This document shows positions 9,601 through 18,191 of a stretch of DNA of 64,000 bases, piece by piece; position 1 is the first letter of the stretch; each line of letters begins with the position of its first letter. A program made the position numbers and the translations under genes. The notes beneath the pieces are model-generated. The model was not told where the DNA came from. It saw only the letters and a program-made list of their open reading frames with translations, and did not search any database. Source of the DNA: Flavobacteriaceae bacterium F08102 (GTDB taxonomy: Bacteria; Bacteroidota; Bacteroidia; Flavobacteriales; Flavobacteriaceae); contig JALKAY010000001.1 of the NCBI GenBank assembly GCA_023015935.1, positions 724,851 to 788,850 on the forward strand, given 5' to 3'.

Positions 9601-10473
9601 GTGGATACAAAAGAAATATTTAAAAAAGTTCGGAAAGTAGAAATTAAGACCAGACGCCTGTCTGATCATGTATTTTCTGGTGAATATCACAGTTCTTTCA
9701 AAGGACGGGGTATGACGTTTTCTGAAGTTCGACAGTATCAATATGGGGATGATATTCGATCTATTGATTGGAATGTTACTGCGAGGTATAATGAACCATA
9801 TATTAAAGTTTTTGAAGAGGAACGCGAGTTAACCATGATGTTAATGGTTGATGTGAGTGCCTCCGAATTATTTGGAACAACAACCCAATTTAAAACAGAA
9901 ACGATCACTGAAATTAGTGCTACGTTGGCATTTTCCGCTATTCAAAATAACGATAAGGTCGGTCTCTTACTTTTTTCCGATGAGATAGAATTATTTATTC
10001 CTCCCAAAAAAGGAAGATCCCATGTGTTGAGGATTATTCGAGAACTTATAGAATTTCGGCCAAAAAGTAAAAAAACAGACATTAGTTTGGCATTAAAATA
10101 CTTGTCAAATGTGATGAAGAAAAAGGCCATAATTTTTTTGCTTTCAGATTTTATGGATGACGATTATGACCACGCGTTAAAAATTGTTGGAAGAAAACAC
10201 GATGTAACGGGAATTCGCGTATATGATCGCTATGAAGAAACATTACCATCTTTAGGAATGGTACACTTTCAGGATGCGGAATCAGGTCGGACAGTGCTGG
10301 TAAATACCAGTTCAAAGTCGACAAAAAAACAATATCGAGCGCATTATTTAAAATCGGTTGATTATTTTGAAACCACCTTTAGAAAAAGTGGATCTGGGGT
10401 GATAAATACGAGGATTGATGAGAGTTATGTGAAAAAATTGTTAGGATATTTTAAGCAGAGAGGAGCAAAATGA
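9601..10473 (+). CDS. DUF58 domain protein of the bat operon
   Basis: This 290-residue protein has the DUF58 core, a degenerate VWA-like fold, with the signature EYHSSFKGRGMTFSEVRQYQ and DIRSIDWNVTARYNEPYIK, then LMVDVSASELFGT, a partial MIDAS motif. DUF58 proteins accompany MoxR ATPases almost universally and are thought to be adaptors. The start is GTG at 9601, supported by an AGGA about 8 bp upstream and by the family's usual N-terminus (MDTKEIFKKVRKVEIKTRRL). It overlaps the following gene by 4 bp (ATGA). The protein is cytoplasmic, with no signal or membrane segment. Confidence 0.92.
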   Translation: MDTKEIFKKVRKVEIKTRRLSDHVFSGEYHSSFKGRGMTFSEVRQYQYGDDIRSIDWNVTARYNEPYIKVFEEERELTMMLMVDVSASELFGTTTQFKTETITEISATLAFSAIQNNDKVGLLLFSDEIELFIPPKKGRSHVLRIIRELIEFRPKSKKTDISLALKYLSNVMKKKAIIFLLSDFMDDDYDHALKIVGRKHDVTGIRVYDRYEETLPSLGMVHFQDAESGRTVLVNTSSKSTKKQYRAHYLKSVDYFETTFRKSGSGVINTRIDESYVKKLLGYFKQRGAK

Positions 10474-11393
10474 TAAAACAATTACGGTACTTATTTTTAT
10501 TTGTTGTTGGTGTAATTTCTGCACAGGAATCACCTAAGGTAACTGCAAAGGCAGATACAACCAAGATTAGAATTGGGGAACAAATCCACTTTGAAATTTC
10601 TGTTGACAATACGGAAAAAGGGGTGATTTTCGATGAACTGAAACTAGACAGCTTAGGGAAAATAGAAGTCGTTGAAGATTTTGACATTGATACCCTCAAA
10701 AATCGCTTGATAAAACGGTATCTATTGACCAGTTTTGATAGTGGTAGTTATACGATTCCATCACAGGAAGTTCGAATTTGGAGTCAGGCTCAATTTACTG
10801 ATCCGGTGAAAATAGACGTTTCTACGGTAGCTATTGACACCATAGCTCAACCTATGTTTCCAATTAAAGGGGTGCAAGAAGAGCCTTTTTCTTTTCGTGA
10901 TTTTTTAATGGAATATTTATGGTGGATTATTGGAGGGGTATTATTATTAGCGGCCATACTCTATCTAATTTTCCGTAAGAAGAAGACGGCAGAAGAAATT
11001 GAAGTGAGGATACCTCCCTATGAATTGGCTTTACGTCGATTACATGAATTAGACCATAAACAGTTATGGCAAAAAAATAAAGTGAAGCAATACTATTCTG
11101 AATTGTCAGATATTGTTCGAAATTTTATTGAACGCGAATTGAGTATTCCTGCACTTGAATCAACTACAGATGAATTGGTTGGGTCCATTGAAGATTTTAA
11201 AAATAGTGGATCGATTAAGGTGAGTGATGAAGCAGTAAGCAAGCTTGAACGCTTATTAAAAGAGTCTGACTTAGTTAAATTTGCAAAGTATCAACCACTG
11301 TCAAATGAAATTGAATTGCATCGAAGTGATGCTGAAAAAGTGATTGAGATGTTGCACCCTAAAGAACAAAATGACGATGAAATTGTGGGATAA
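10470..11393 (+). CDS. BatD-like envelope protein with signal peptide and one membrane segment
   Basis: This 307-residue protein lies between DUF58 and BatA. It has a signal peptide (residues 1-19, cut near ISAQ), an extracytoplasmic beta-rich part (residues ~20-140, TAKADTTKIRIGEQIHFEIS) that resembles a single BatD repeat, one membrane helix (~residues 150-168, WWIIGGVLLLAAILYLIF) and a charged cytoplasmic tail. The start overlaps DUF58 by 4 bp and the end overlaps batA by 17 bp. Similar proteins occur at this position in flavobacterial bat operons. The exact role is unknown; an anchor or adaptor for the VWA proteins is inference. Confidence 0.82.
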   Translation: MIKQLRYLFLFVVGVISAQESPKVTAKADTTKIRIGEQIHFEISVDNTEKGVIFDELKLDSLGKIEVVEDFDIDTLKNRLIKRYLLTSFDSGSYTIPSQEVRIWSQAQFTDPVKIDVSTVAIDTIAQPMFPIKGVQEEPFSFRDFLMEYLWWIIGGVLLLAAILYLIFRKKKTAEEIEVRIPPYELALRRLHELDHKQLWQKNKVKQYYSELSDIVRNFIERELSIPALESTTDELVGSIEDFKNSGSIKVSDEAVSKLERLLKESDLVKFAKYQPLSNEIELHRSDAEKVIEMLHPKEQNDDEIVG

Positions 11394-12381
11394 TTTTGAA
11401 TTGGCTGATCCACAGTTTTTGTGGGGGTTTTTGCTAATACCGCTTTTAGCGATATGGTATGTTTTTATAAACAAAAAAGATACAGCTCGCTTGCGTATTG
11501 GGAGTACTGCGGGTTTTGTAAAAAGATCATTTTGGGCAAAATCTAAACCTATCTTATATGTTTTACGGTTGTTAGGCTTGTCTTTTTTACTTCTTGCAAT
11601 GGCGCGACCGCGAAATGTTGAAGTCAGTACAAAAACGAAAACTACCCGTGGAATTGATATTGTAATGGCTATTGACGTCTCTGCAAGTATGTTGGCAAAA
11701 GATCTAAGACCGAATCGGTTGGAAGCCTTAAAAGATGTGGCAGAAAACTTTGTGCGTAAACGCCCTAATGATCGGATTGGTATTGTAGTTTATGCGGGAG
11801 AAAGCTACACACAAACTCCAATTACCAGTGATAAACGCATTGTGATCAATACCATTGATGGACTTAAGTGGGGTGGGATTGATGAAGGAACGGCCATTGG
11901 AATGGGATTGGGATCTGCTGTAAATAGATTAAAAGATAGTAAAGCTGAGAGTAAAGTTATTATTTTGCTCACAGATGGGGTTAATACGACGGGATTTGTT
12001 GACCCTAAAATGGCAACTGAACTTGCTAAAGAACTCGATATTAAGGTATATACCATTGGTATAGGAACCAATGGAACGGCAGAATTTCCGGTGGCAAAAG
12101 GGAGTAGAGGACAATTGGTATTTAAACGGCTACCTGTCACTATTGATGAAGATTTACTCAAATATATTGCTGAAGAAACTGGAGGTCAATATTTTAGAGC
12201 TACAGATAATGACAAATTATCAGCCATTTATGATGAAATTGACACCTTTGAAAAAACAGATATAGAAGAATTTAAATATTATAATTATCAAGAGTTGTAC
12301 AGGCCGTTAGTTTTATTGGGCGGGTTAATGATCCTTTTGGAAATGACTTTGAGGTTTACGATTTTTAAAAGTTTTATTTGA
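11377..12381 (+). CDS. batA: BatA: membrane-anchored VWA domain protein
   Basis: This protein of ~334 residues has two N-terminal membrane segments (FLWGFLLIPLLAIWYVF and ILYVLRLLGLSFLLLAMA), a VWA domain with an intact MIDAS motif (AIDVSASM, first Asp near residue 100; later GTAIGMGL and LLTDGVN), and a C-terminal membrane segment. VWA domains bind a divalent metal and mediate protein-protein contact. I choose the ATG at 11377 (MKLWDNFELADPQF) because BatA proteins start just before the first helix; an ATG at 11371 is equally possible, and anything further upstream lies deep in the previous gene. Confidence 0.92.
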   Translation: MKLWDNFELADPQFLWGFLLIPLLAIWYVFINKKDTARLRIGSTAGFVKRSFWAKSKPILYVLRLLGLSFLLLAMARPRNVEVSTKTKTTRGIDIVMAIDVSASMLAKDLRPNRLEALKDVAENFVRKRPNDRIGIVVYAGESYTQTPITSDKRIVINTIDGLKWGGIDEGTAIGMGLGSAVNRLKDSKAESKVIILLTDGVNTTGFVDPKMATELAKELDIKVYTIGIGTNGTAEFPVAKGSRGQLVFKRLPVTIDEDLLKYIAEETGGQYFRATDNDKLSAIYDEIDTFEKTDIEEFKYYNYQELYRPLVLLGGLMILLEMTLRFTIFKSFI

Positions 12382-12413
12382 TGAAATCCGGGTGAATTTC
12401 TAAAGAAAAGAAA

Positions 12414-13457
12414 ATGTATCAGTTAGAAGAGAAATCATATTTTTATTACTTGTTTGCAGTAGCGGCATTATTGGTGGCGTATTTGCTGTTAGCAGGATGG
12501 AAACGCTATCAACAGAAGAAATTTGCAGAGGCTAAACTGTTAGAAAAGTTGAGCCCCGAAGCGTCTACCTTTAAATCGGTGCTAAAAACTATAATGGTTG
12601 CTTTAGCCTTAACTTTATTGGTGATTGCCTTGGTAAATCCAAAGATGGGAACTAAGTTGAAAACGATTAAGCGTGAAGGAGTTGATATTGTTTTTGCCTT
12701 AGATGTTTCAAAAAGTATGTTGGCAGAAGATATTGTCCCCAACAGATTAGAGAAAGCAAAACAGATTATTTCAAAAATTATTGATAAGTTAGGAAGTGAC
12801 CGTGTAGGGATAATTGTGTACGCTGGAAGTGCATACCCACTATTGCCAATTACCACAGATCAGGCCGCCGCAAAAATGTTTTTACAAAATGCGAATCCAG
12901 ATATGGTCTCTTCACAAGGAACTGCAATTAATGAAGCCTTAAAATTGGCGATGACATTTTATGATGATGACGAGCAGACGAATCGATATTTGTTTGTAGT
13001 TTCAGACGGTGAAGACCATGAAGAGAATCAAAAATTTGTATCAGATGCGGCGACTAATGAAGGGATTAAAATATTCTCGATTGGTGTCGGAAAACCTGAA
13101 GGTGGGCCTATTCCCATTAAAGAAAATGGCACACTTGTTGAATATAAAAAAGATAATAAAGGTGAGGTGGTAATTACGAAATTGAACGGGCAAACTTTGC
13201 AAAAAATTGCCTCAGATGGAGGCGGAGAATATTTATTGGGAAATGACACAAAAAGTACGGTTGACTATATCAATGATTTGTTATTAGCGGCCGATAAAAA
13301 AGAGTTTGAAACGAAACAATTTTCAGATTTTAAAGATCAATTTCAATGGTTTTTGGGCTTTGGAATTTTATGTTTAGTTTTTGATGCACTTATGTTTAGC
13401 AAAAAGACAAAGTGGATTCAACGATTGAATCTCTTTAATGAAAATAAAAAGGAATAA
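12414..13457 (+). CDS. batB: BatB: membrane-anchored VWA domain protein
   Basis: This is the second VWA protein of the operon, 347 residues, paralogous to BatA. It has an N-terminal helix (FYYLFAVAALLVAYLLLAGW), a second (~residues 57-75, MVALALTLLVIALVNP), a VWA domain with MIDAS ALDVSKSM (Asp near residue 97), GTAINEAL and VVSDGEDHEE, and a C-terminal helix. All MIDAS residues are present, so metal-dependent ligand binding is likely. It follows batA after 32 bp, and its TAA is separated by a single base from the batC ATG. Confidence 0.93.
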   Translation: MYQLEEKSYFYYLFAVAALLVAYLLLAGWKRYQQKKFAEAKLLEKLSPEASTFKSVLKTIMVALALTLLVIALVNPKMGTKLKTIKREGVDIVFALDVSKSMLAEDIVPNRLEKAKQIISKIIDKLGSDRVGIIVYAGSAYPLLPITTDQAAAKMFLQNANPDMVSSQGTAINEALKLAMTFYDDDEQTNRYLFVVSDGEDHEENQKFVSDAATNEGIKIFSIGVGKPEGGPIPIKENGTLVEYKKDNKGEVVITKLNGQTLQKIASDGGGEYLLGNDTKSTVDYINDLLLAADKKEFETKQFSDFKDQFQWFLGFGILCLVFDALMFSKKTKWIQRLNLFNENKKE

Positions 13458-13458
13458 A

Positions 13459-14316
13459 ATGAAGAAGATAGTAGTACTATGTATCTTTTTATGTGCGTTG
13501 TCCGTGGTGGCTCAAGGGCAGGGAAAAGCGCAGGAAAAGGAACAGAAAAAAGAGCAGGTTGAGATAAAACTTCCAGAAAAAAAATTAATCCGAGAAGGGA
13601 ACGATTTTTACAATGAAGAGAATTATTCTGCGGCAGAAGAGCAGTATACAAAAGCGTTAGAAGAGAATCCTAATTATGAAAAGGCCAGTTATAACTTGGG
13701 AAATGCTATTTATCAGCAAAATAGGTATAAAGAAGCCGTACCAATGTACGATTTGGTCGTAAAAACGACAGAAGACAAATTGACCAAAGCAGAGTCCTTT
13801 CACAATTTAGGAAACAGTTATTTAAAACAAAAGGAGTATCAAAAGGCTGTCGATGCATATAAAAATTCCTTGAGAAATAATCCTACTGACGATGAAACAA
13901 GGTATAATTTAGCTATTGCACAAAAGTTGCTTGAAAAGGAACAGCAAAAGCAAAAACCTGATAATAACAAAGACAAGGATAAAAATAAAGATAAAAACGA
14001 TAAGAAGGAACAAGATAAGAAAGATCAGGATAAGAAGGACGATCAAAATAAGGATGACAAAAAGAAAGATGATGAAAATAAGGATAAAGACAAGGATAAA
14101 AAGGGAGATCAGAAGGATGATGAAAAAGGCAAGGATGATCAAGATAAAAATGGAGACAAAAATAAAGACCAAAAACCTCCACAGCAACCTAAATTATCAC
14201 CTCAGCAGGTACAGCAATTGTTAGAGGCAATGAATAATGAAGAAAATAAAACTCAGAAAAAAGTAAATGCCCAAAAAGCCAAGGGGAAAAAAGTAAAACA
14301 AGAAAAAGACTGGTAG
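13459..14316 (+). CDS. batC: BatC: secreted TPR protein with a Lys/Asp-rich low-complexity tail
   Basis: This 285-residue protein has a signal peptide (MKKIVVLCIFLCALSVVAQ) and about three TPR units at residues ~40-160 (NYSAAEEQYTKALEENPNYE, RYKEAVPMYDLVV, EYQKAVDAYKNSLRNNPTDD). Then come ~80 residues made almost only of K, D, N, E and Q, and a short C-terminal helix (LSPQQVQQLLEAMNNEENK). I use ATG 13459, which is preceded by AAGGA; the upstream ATG at 13438 lies inside batB. TPRs usually assemble protein complexes. The charged stretch should be disordered; its DNA is a purine-rich repeat that could expand or contract. Confidence 0.9.
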   Translation: MKKIVVLCIFLCALSVVAQGQGKAQEKEQKKEQVEIKLPEKKLIREGNDFYNEENYSAAEEQYTKALEENPNYEKASYNLGNAIYQQNRYKEAVPMYDLVVKTTEDKLTKAESFHNLGNSYLKQKEYQKAVDAYKNSLRNNPTDDETRYNLAIAQKLLEKEQQKQKPDNNKDKDKNKDKNDKKEQDKKDQDKKDDQNKDDKKKDDENKDKDKDKKGDQKDDEKGKDDQDKNGDKNKDQKPPQQPKLSPQQVQQLLEAMNNEENKTQKKVNAQKAKGKKVKQEKDW

Positions 14317-14376
14317 TTACTGCTAGAAAGGAATGATAACAGGAGAGAAAATTGAAAATTTTAATGTGAACTGGAA

Positions 14377-16152
14377 ATGAAAAAGAATCAGCTTTACATA
14401 TGGTGTATGATGTTAACCGTGTTTTCTTCTATGGTTGCTCAAGAAGCTTCGTTTAAAACTGAGGTCAGTAAAACGAGAATGGGAATCAATGAACGTATCC
14501 GAGTTGTCTATTCTATGAATAGGCAAGGGGCAGATAATTTTAATATACCTAATCTCGAAGATTTTAGAATTGTTGCGGGGCCTATGATGGGGCAGAGTTT
14601 TTCCGATTTTAATGGAAAAACATCTTTTACGGTAAGTTATACATATACTATGCAGCCGCTTAAAAAAGGGAAGTTAAAGATACCAGTTGCCACCATAGAG
14701 TACAAAGGTAAAACGCTAAAATCTTCCAACGTTGAAGTGACTGTTACAGATGCTATTGAAATTCCTAAAGACCCGTACGATCCGAATTATATTGCGAGCC
14801 AAAACATTCACCTTGTGGCTGAAATTTCAAATACAAATCCCTATGTAGGGGAAAGTATTTATGTGGTGTATAAGTTGTATGTAGATGTGAATAACGTAGA
14901 CATGCGCAATCCGCGTGAAATAGAATCTCCTTCCTTTAATGGGTTTTGGAACCAAAATATAGACATCCAACGGTGGGAGCCAAAATCAGGAACTTACCAG
15001 GGTAAAAACTATCGTTATGCTGTAGTTAAAAAAGCGGTGTTAATACCTCAAAAATCTGGAAACTTAACCATAGAGCCGATGACTATGGAAATACAAGCTG
15101 GTGTTCCCATTGGGAAACGGGATCTATGGGGTAATTTAATAAAGCGAAGTGTAGAGCTCAATGTTACTACGGGTAAGCGAATTATTAATGTAAAACCGTT
15201 ACCCGCTAAAAATAAACCAGCTGATTTTAATGGGGCAGTTGGTGACTTTTCCTTTGCAATTTCTTCAGATAAGGAAGAGTTAAAAGCGGATGAAGCTGCA
15301 CAAATTTCGGTTAAATTATCTGGTAAAGGAAATTTAAAGTTAATTGAATTGCCAGACATAACCACACCTGAAGGTCTTGAGAAATACGAACCCGAGTACA
15401 AAGAGAACTTGTCAATTACCTCAAGCGGTTTTAAAGGAAGTATTGAGAAGACCTATACAGTAGTACCTCAATATCGAGGAAAATATAAGATACCTAAAGT
15501 GAGTTTTAGTTACTTTAGTTTGCCTGACAATGACTACAAAACCATTGTGTCGGATGAACTGATTTTAAATGCGCCTGAAGGGAAGTCTTCTGGAGCAGGA
15601 ACGACCGTTGTTTCTTCTGTGAAACGGGATGTGATTGGCCAGGCGAAAGACATCCGTTTTATCAGTACGAATACGAGTTTGAATCCGGTGAGAAGCGCAT
15701 CAAAATTTTATGGGTCTACCTTGTTTTACGGGCTTTTATTGTTGCCGTTAGTTGCCATTCCATTAGGTATGCTTATCGGAAAGCAACAGCGCAAACGAGC
15801 AGGTGATATTGTCGGAAATAAACGCAGAGCAGCTGATCGATTAGCTAAAAAGTATTTATCAGAGGCGAAGAAGCAGTTAGGTAAGAAAGAAGGGTTTTAC
15901 ATCGCCTTAGAAAAGGCCTTACACAATTATTTAAAAGCGAGTTTACAAGTAGAAACGTCAGAAATTTCTAAAGAAAAAATTGCCGAACTTCTACAGGCCC
16001 GTTCCGTTGACGATGAATTGATTACAACTTTCATTAAAGTGTTAGACGATTGTGACTACGCGCGCTACACGCCAACCACGAATGTAATGATGGAAAAAGA
16101 GTATTACAACGCCAAAGAAATTTTAGCAAAAATAGATAAACAACTCTCATGA
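14377..16152 (+). CDS. batD: BatD: large envelope protein of the aerotolerance operon
   Basis: This 591-residue protein has a signal peptide (cut near VAQEASF), three to four beta-rich repeats of the BatD family (for example SKTRMGINERIRVVYSMNRQ, NTNPYVGESIYVVYKLYVDV and SDKEELKADEAAQISVKLSG), one membrane helix at residues ~450-470 and a basic cytoplasmic tail of ~120 residues. Length is normal. A possible role is to bridge the periplasm to the cytoplasmic MoxR/VWA machinery. Its stop overlaps the batE ATG. BatD is the hallmark that identifies this locus as a Bat operon. Confidence 0.93.
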   Translation: MKKNQLYIWCMMLTVFSSMVAQEASFKTEVSKTRMGINERIRVVYSMNRQGADNFNIPNLEDFRIVAGPMMGQSFSDFNGKTSFTVSYTYTMQPLKKGKLKIPVATIEYKGKTLKSSNVEVTVTDAIEIPKDPYDPNYIASQNIHLVAEISNTNPYVGESIYVVYKLYVDVNNVDMRNPREIESPSFNGFWNQNIDIQRWEPKSGTYQGKNYRYAVVKKAVLIPQKSGNLTIEPMTMEIQAGVPIGKRDLWGNLIKRSVELNVTTGKRIINVKPLPAKNKPADFNGAVGDFSFAISSDKEELKADEAAQISVKLSGKGNLKLIELPDITTPEGLEKYEPEYKENLSITSSGFKGSIEKTYTVVPQYRGKYKIPKVSFSYFSLPDNDYKTIVSDELILNAPEGKSSGAGTTVVSSVKRDVIGQAKDIRFISTNTSLNPVRSASKFYGSTLFYGLLLLPLVAIPLGMLIGKQQRKRAGDIVGNKRRAADRLAKKYLSEAKKQLGKKEGFYIALEKALHNYLKASLQVETSEISKEKIAELLQARSVDDELITTFIKVLDDCDYARYTPTTNVMMEKEYYNAKEILAKIDKQLS

Positions 16153-16913
16153 TGAACGGAAAGCTATATTGCCTAATTGCCTTCCTAAGTCTTAGTACTT
16201 GGATGGGATTCGCACAACAATCGTCTGATTTGTTTGCCGAAGGAAATCGGTTGTATCAAGAAGAAAAATACAGTGAAGCCTTAGCTAAATATCAAGAAAT
16301 TGAACAGCATAACTTGGAGTCTGATGCTTTGTATTTTAATATGGCCAATGCTTATTATAAATTAAATAAAATTGCACCAGCCGTTTATTATTACGAAAAA
16401 GTATTGCAACAAAATCCTTTGCATAAAGACGCAAAATTTAACCTGAGCTTTGCAAAGCGGATGGCGATTGATAATATTGAACCTCTTCCAAAAAACATTT
16501 ATCAGAAATTTCGAGATGGATTTATTTTAAAATTATCTTATGATGGATGGGCGTGGCTAGCGGTGAGCTTTGCCATGTTAGCGAGCATTTTATTTTTATG
16601 GTATTATTTTACGTATCGAACTGGTTATAAGCGCTTGTTTTTTGTGATAAGTATTGTATGTGCTAGTTTAACTTTTGTTTTCTTAGCAATGGCGTATCAA
16701 AACTATCAATATGTATCGACTACAAAATATGCTATTGTTTATGTTCAAGAAGCGGAAGTTAAAACCGCTCCCTCCGTTGCTGGTGAAGTGAGTTTTGATT
16801 TGCATGAAGGCACGAAAGTTAAAGTACTTGAAAGTTTAGATAATTGGAAGAAAATTAGCATTGCGGATGGAAGGGAAGGTTGGATTGTTGAGGATGAGAT
16901 TAGGGAATTATAA
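16149..16913 (+). CDS. batE: BatE: TPR protein with C-terminal SH3-like domain
   Basis: This 254-residue protein has a signal peptide (cut near GFAQQ), two TPR units (residues ~28-100, KYSEALAKYQEIEQHNLESD then YYEKVLQQNPLHKDAKFNLS), two membrane helices (~residues 136-180) and a bacterial SH3 domain at the end (AEVKTAPSVAGEVSFDLHEG and REGWIVEDEI). It is the last gene of the bat operon and overlaps batD by 4 bp (ATGA). SH3b domains often bind peptidoglycan or peptides. No clear terminator follows; a convergent gene ends 68 bp downstream. Confidence 0.9.
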   Translation: MMNGKLYCLIAFLSLSTWMGFAQQSSDLFAEGNRLYQEEKYSEALAKYQEIEQHNLESDALYFNMANAYYKLNKIAPAVYYYEKVLQQNPLHKDAKFNLSFAKRMAIDNIEPLPKNIYQKFRDGFILKLSYDGWAWLAVSFAMLASILFLWYYFTYRTGYKRLFFVISIVCASLTFVFLAMAYQNYQYVSTTKYAIVYVQEAEVKTAPSVAGEVSFDLHEGTKVKVLESLDNWKKISIADGREGWIVEDEIREL

Positions 16914-16980
16914 ATATGTTGTTGCGAAGTCTTTATGAAATTTGAGCCAACTTACGGTAGTCTTTTATGGTGTTTCTCTA

Positions 16981-17751
16981 CTACTTTTTGTAGCAAACTG
17001 GTAAAATTTCCCCTTTCATTAACCTGTATTTATCAACTTCGGTAGCAGAAAGTTGCTCGGTGTATCTAACGGGTTCAACGTTAAATCCAACAGCACTTAA
17101 ACGATTAAAATAATCAGATCCATACACCCGTACATGATCGTATTGACCAAAGTGTTTGGCGCGTTCATCAGGATCGGTAATGCTGAAATCTTCGTAGGTG
17201 GTTGTGCGGGTATAATCTTGTGGAACTTGAAAAATACCCATTCCGCCAGGTTTTAGTACGCGGTATAATTCAGACATGGCCTTCTGATCGTCTACGATGT
17301 GTTCTAAGACATGATTACAGAAGATTATATCAAATTGATCATCCTCAAAAGGGAGGTCCAAAATATCGGCTTTAACGTCGACAATAGGAGAGTACAAATC
17401 TGCGGTGATTAAGTCAATATGTTTTAATTTTTTAAAACGCTTTAAAAAGCATTGCTCTGGGGCCATGTGTAATACTTTTATGGGTTTTGTTGCGTCAAAA
17501 AAGGATGTTTCACGTTCTAAATACAACCATAATAACCGATGCCGTTCTAGTGATAATGTACTTGGTGAAAGTACATTGGGGCGTTGAGTTCCGTAGCCAT
17601 AAGGCAGGAATTTACGAAAGCTTTTTCCGTCAATAGGATCCGTGTATTTATTCCCTTTCAAATAAAAGGCTAAAAAGGGGCTCACCACATAGCTGAGTTT
17701 AATCAACCACGGACGGGGAACGGTGTTTAATATGGTTTTGAAGATTTTCAT
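16981..17751 (-). CDS. Class I SAM-dependent methyltransferase
   Basis: This 256-residue protein has the core of a Rossmann methyltransferase: IKVLHMAPEQCF (motif I position), LITADLYSPIVDVKADILDL, FEDDQFDIIFCNHVLEHIVD (motif II) and SELYRVLKPGGMGIFQVP. Motif I lacks the usual glycine-rich loop (E/DxGxGxG) and reads HMAPE instead. The substrate cannot be told. I take the ATG at 17751 rather than a TTG three codons upstream, because a TATCTTTG promoter element ends 6 bp before that ATG. It stands alone between convergent batE and a 242-bp gap. Confidence 0.85.
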   Translation of the reverse strand: MKIFKTILNTVPRPWLIKLSYVVSPFLAFYLKGNKYTDPIDGKSFRKFLPYGYGTQRPNVLSPSTLSLERHRLLWLYLERETSFFDATKPIKVLHMAPEQCFLKRFKKLKHIDLITADLYSPIVDVKADILDLPFEDDQFDIIFCNHVLEHIVDDQKAMSELYRVLKPGGMGIFQVPQDYTRTTTYEDFSITDPDERAKHFGQYDHVRVYGSDYFNRLSAVGFNVEPVRYTEQLSATEVDKYRLMKGEILPVCYKK

Positions 17752-17757
17752 CTGAGG

Positions 17758-17765
17758 CAAAGATA
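17758..17765 (-). promoter_or_regulatory. -7 element TATCTTTG for the methyltransferase gene
   Basis: Read on the minus strand, the sequence TATCTTTG fits TAnnTTTG and ends 6 bp before the ATG at 17751, implying a leaderless transcript. No -33 element stands out. Confidence 0.5.
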
Positions 17766-17993
17766 GGCGTCCTAATTGTAATTTTATAGGATATTAAAAA
17801 AAGTAAATTCTAAAAAATGGTCATTAATAAACTTCAAAAAGTAAAGGGAATGCTTGACGAACAATTATTATTTTGTATTAATCAATCTGTAAATTTTGTT
17901 TTTTGAAGTTTGGATTTTATTTGTTATTTGGGAATTATTCAGACTTTGTTCTTAAAAAATTACGTTAATAATCAGTATTAGTTCATATAAACA

Positions 17994-18182
17994 TCATGTT
18001 TTAGGTTGCTCTTTTTTACGAATAAAAAAGGCATTTAGTACGAGTAAAAGACCAAGTACGAAAAAGTTTTCCGCGGTAACAAAACTATATCCATAATGAT
18101 ATATTTTCATGAGTACAGTAATCACTAGGCATACCAATCCGATAATTAAAAACAACAAAAATCGGCGGCGGTTTGACCTCAC
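17994..18182 (-). CDS. Small membrane protein, 62 residues, unknown function
   Basis: This short gene begins with a GTG 9 bp after the map stop, on the same strand. The peptide starts MRSNRRRFLLFLIIGLVCLV and contains two hydrophobic stretches (residues ~8-25 and ~38-55) separated by a short polar loop, with a basic N-terminus and C-terminus (FFIRKKEQPKT). This is the layout of a small two-helix inner-membrane protein. It follows map and the HAD phosphatase in an apparent three-gene operon. I do not recognise the family. Its position and membrane pattern support a real gene. Confidence 0.6.
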   Translation of the reverse strand: MRSNRRRFLLFLIIGLVCLVITVLMKIYHYGYSFVTAENFFVLGLLLVLNAFFIRKKEQPKT

Positions 18183-18191
18183 AGGGTTGGT

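Noticed and set aside
13909..14187. Hydrophobic minus-strand and basic plus-strand frames over batC
   Set aside because: They are mirror products of the K/D-rich batC repeat read in other frames.
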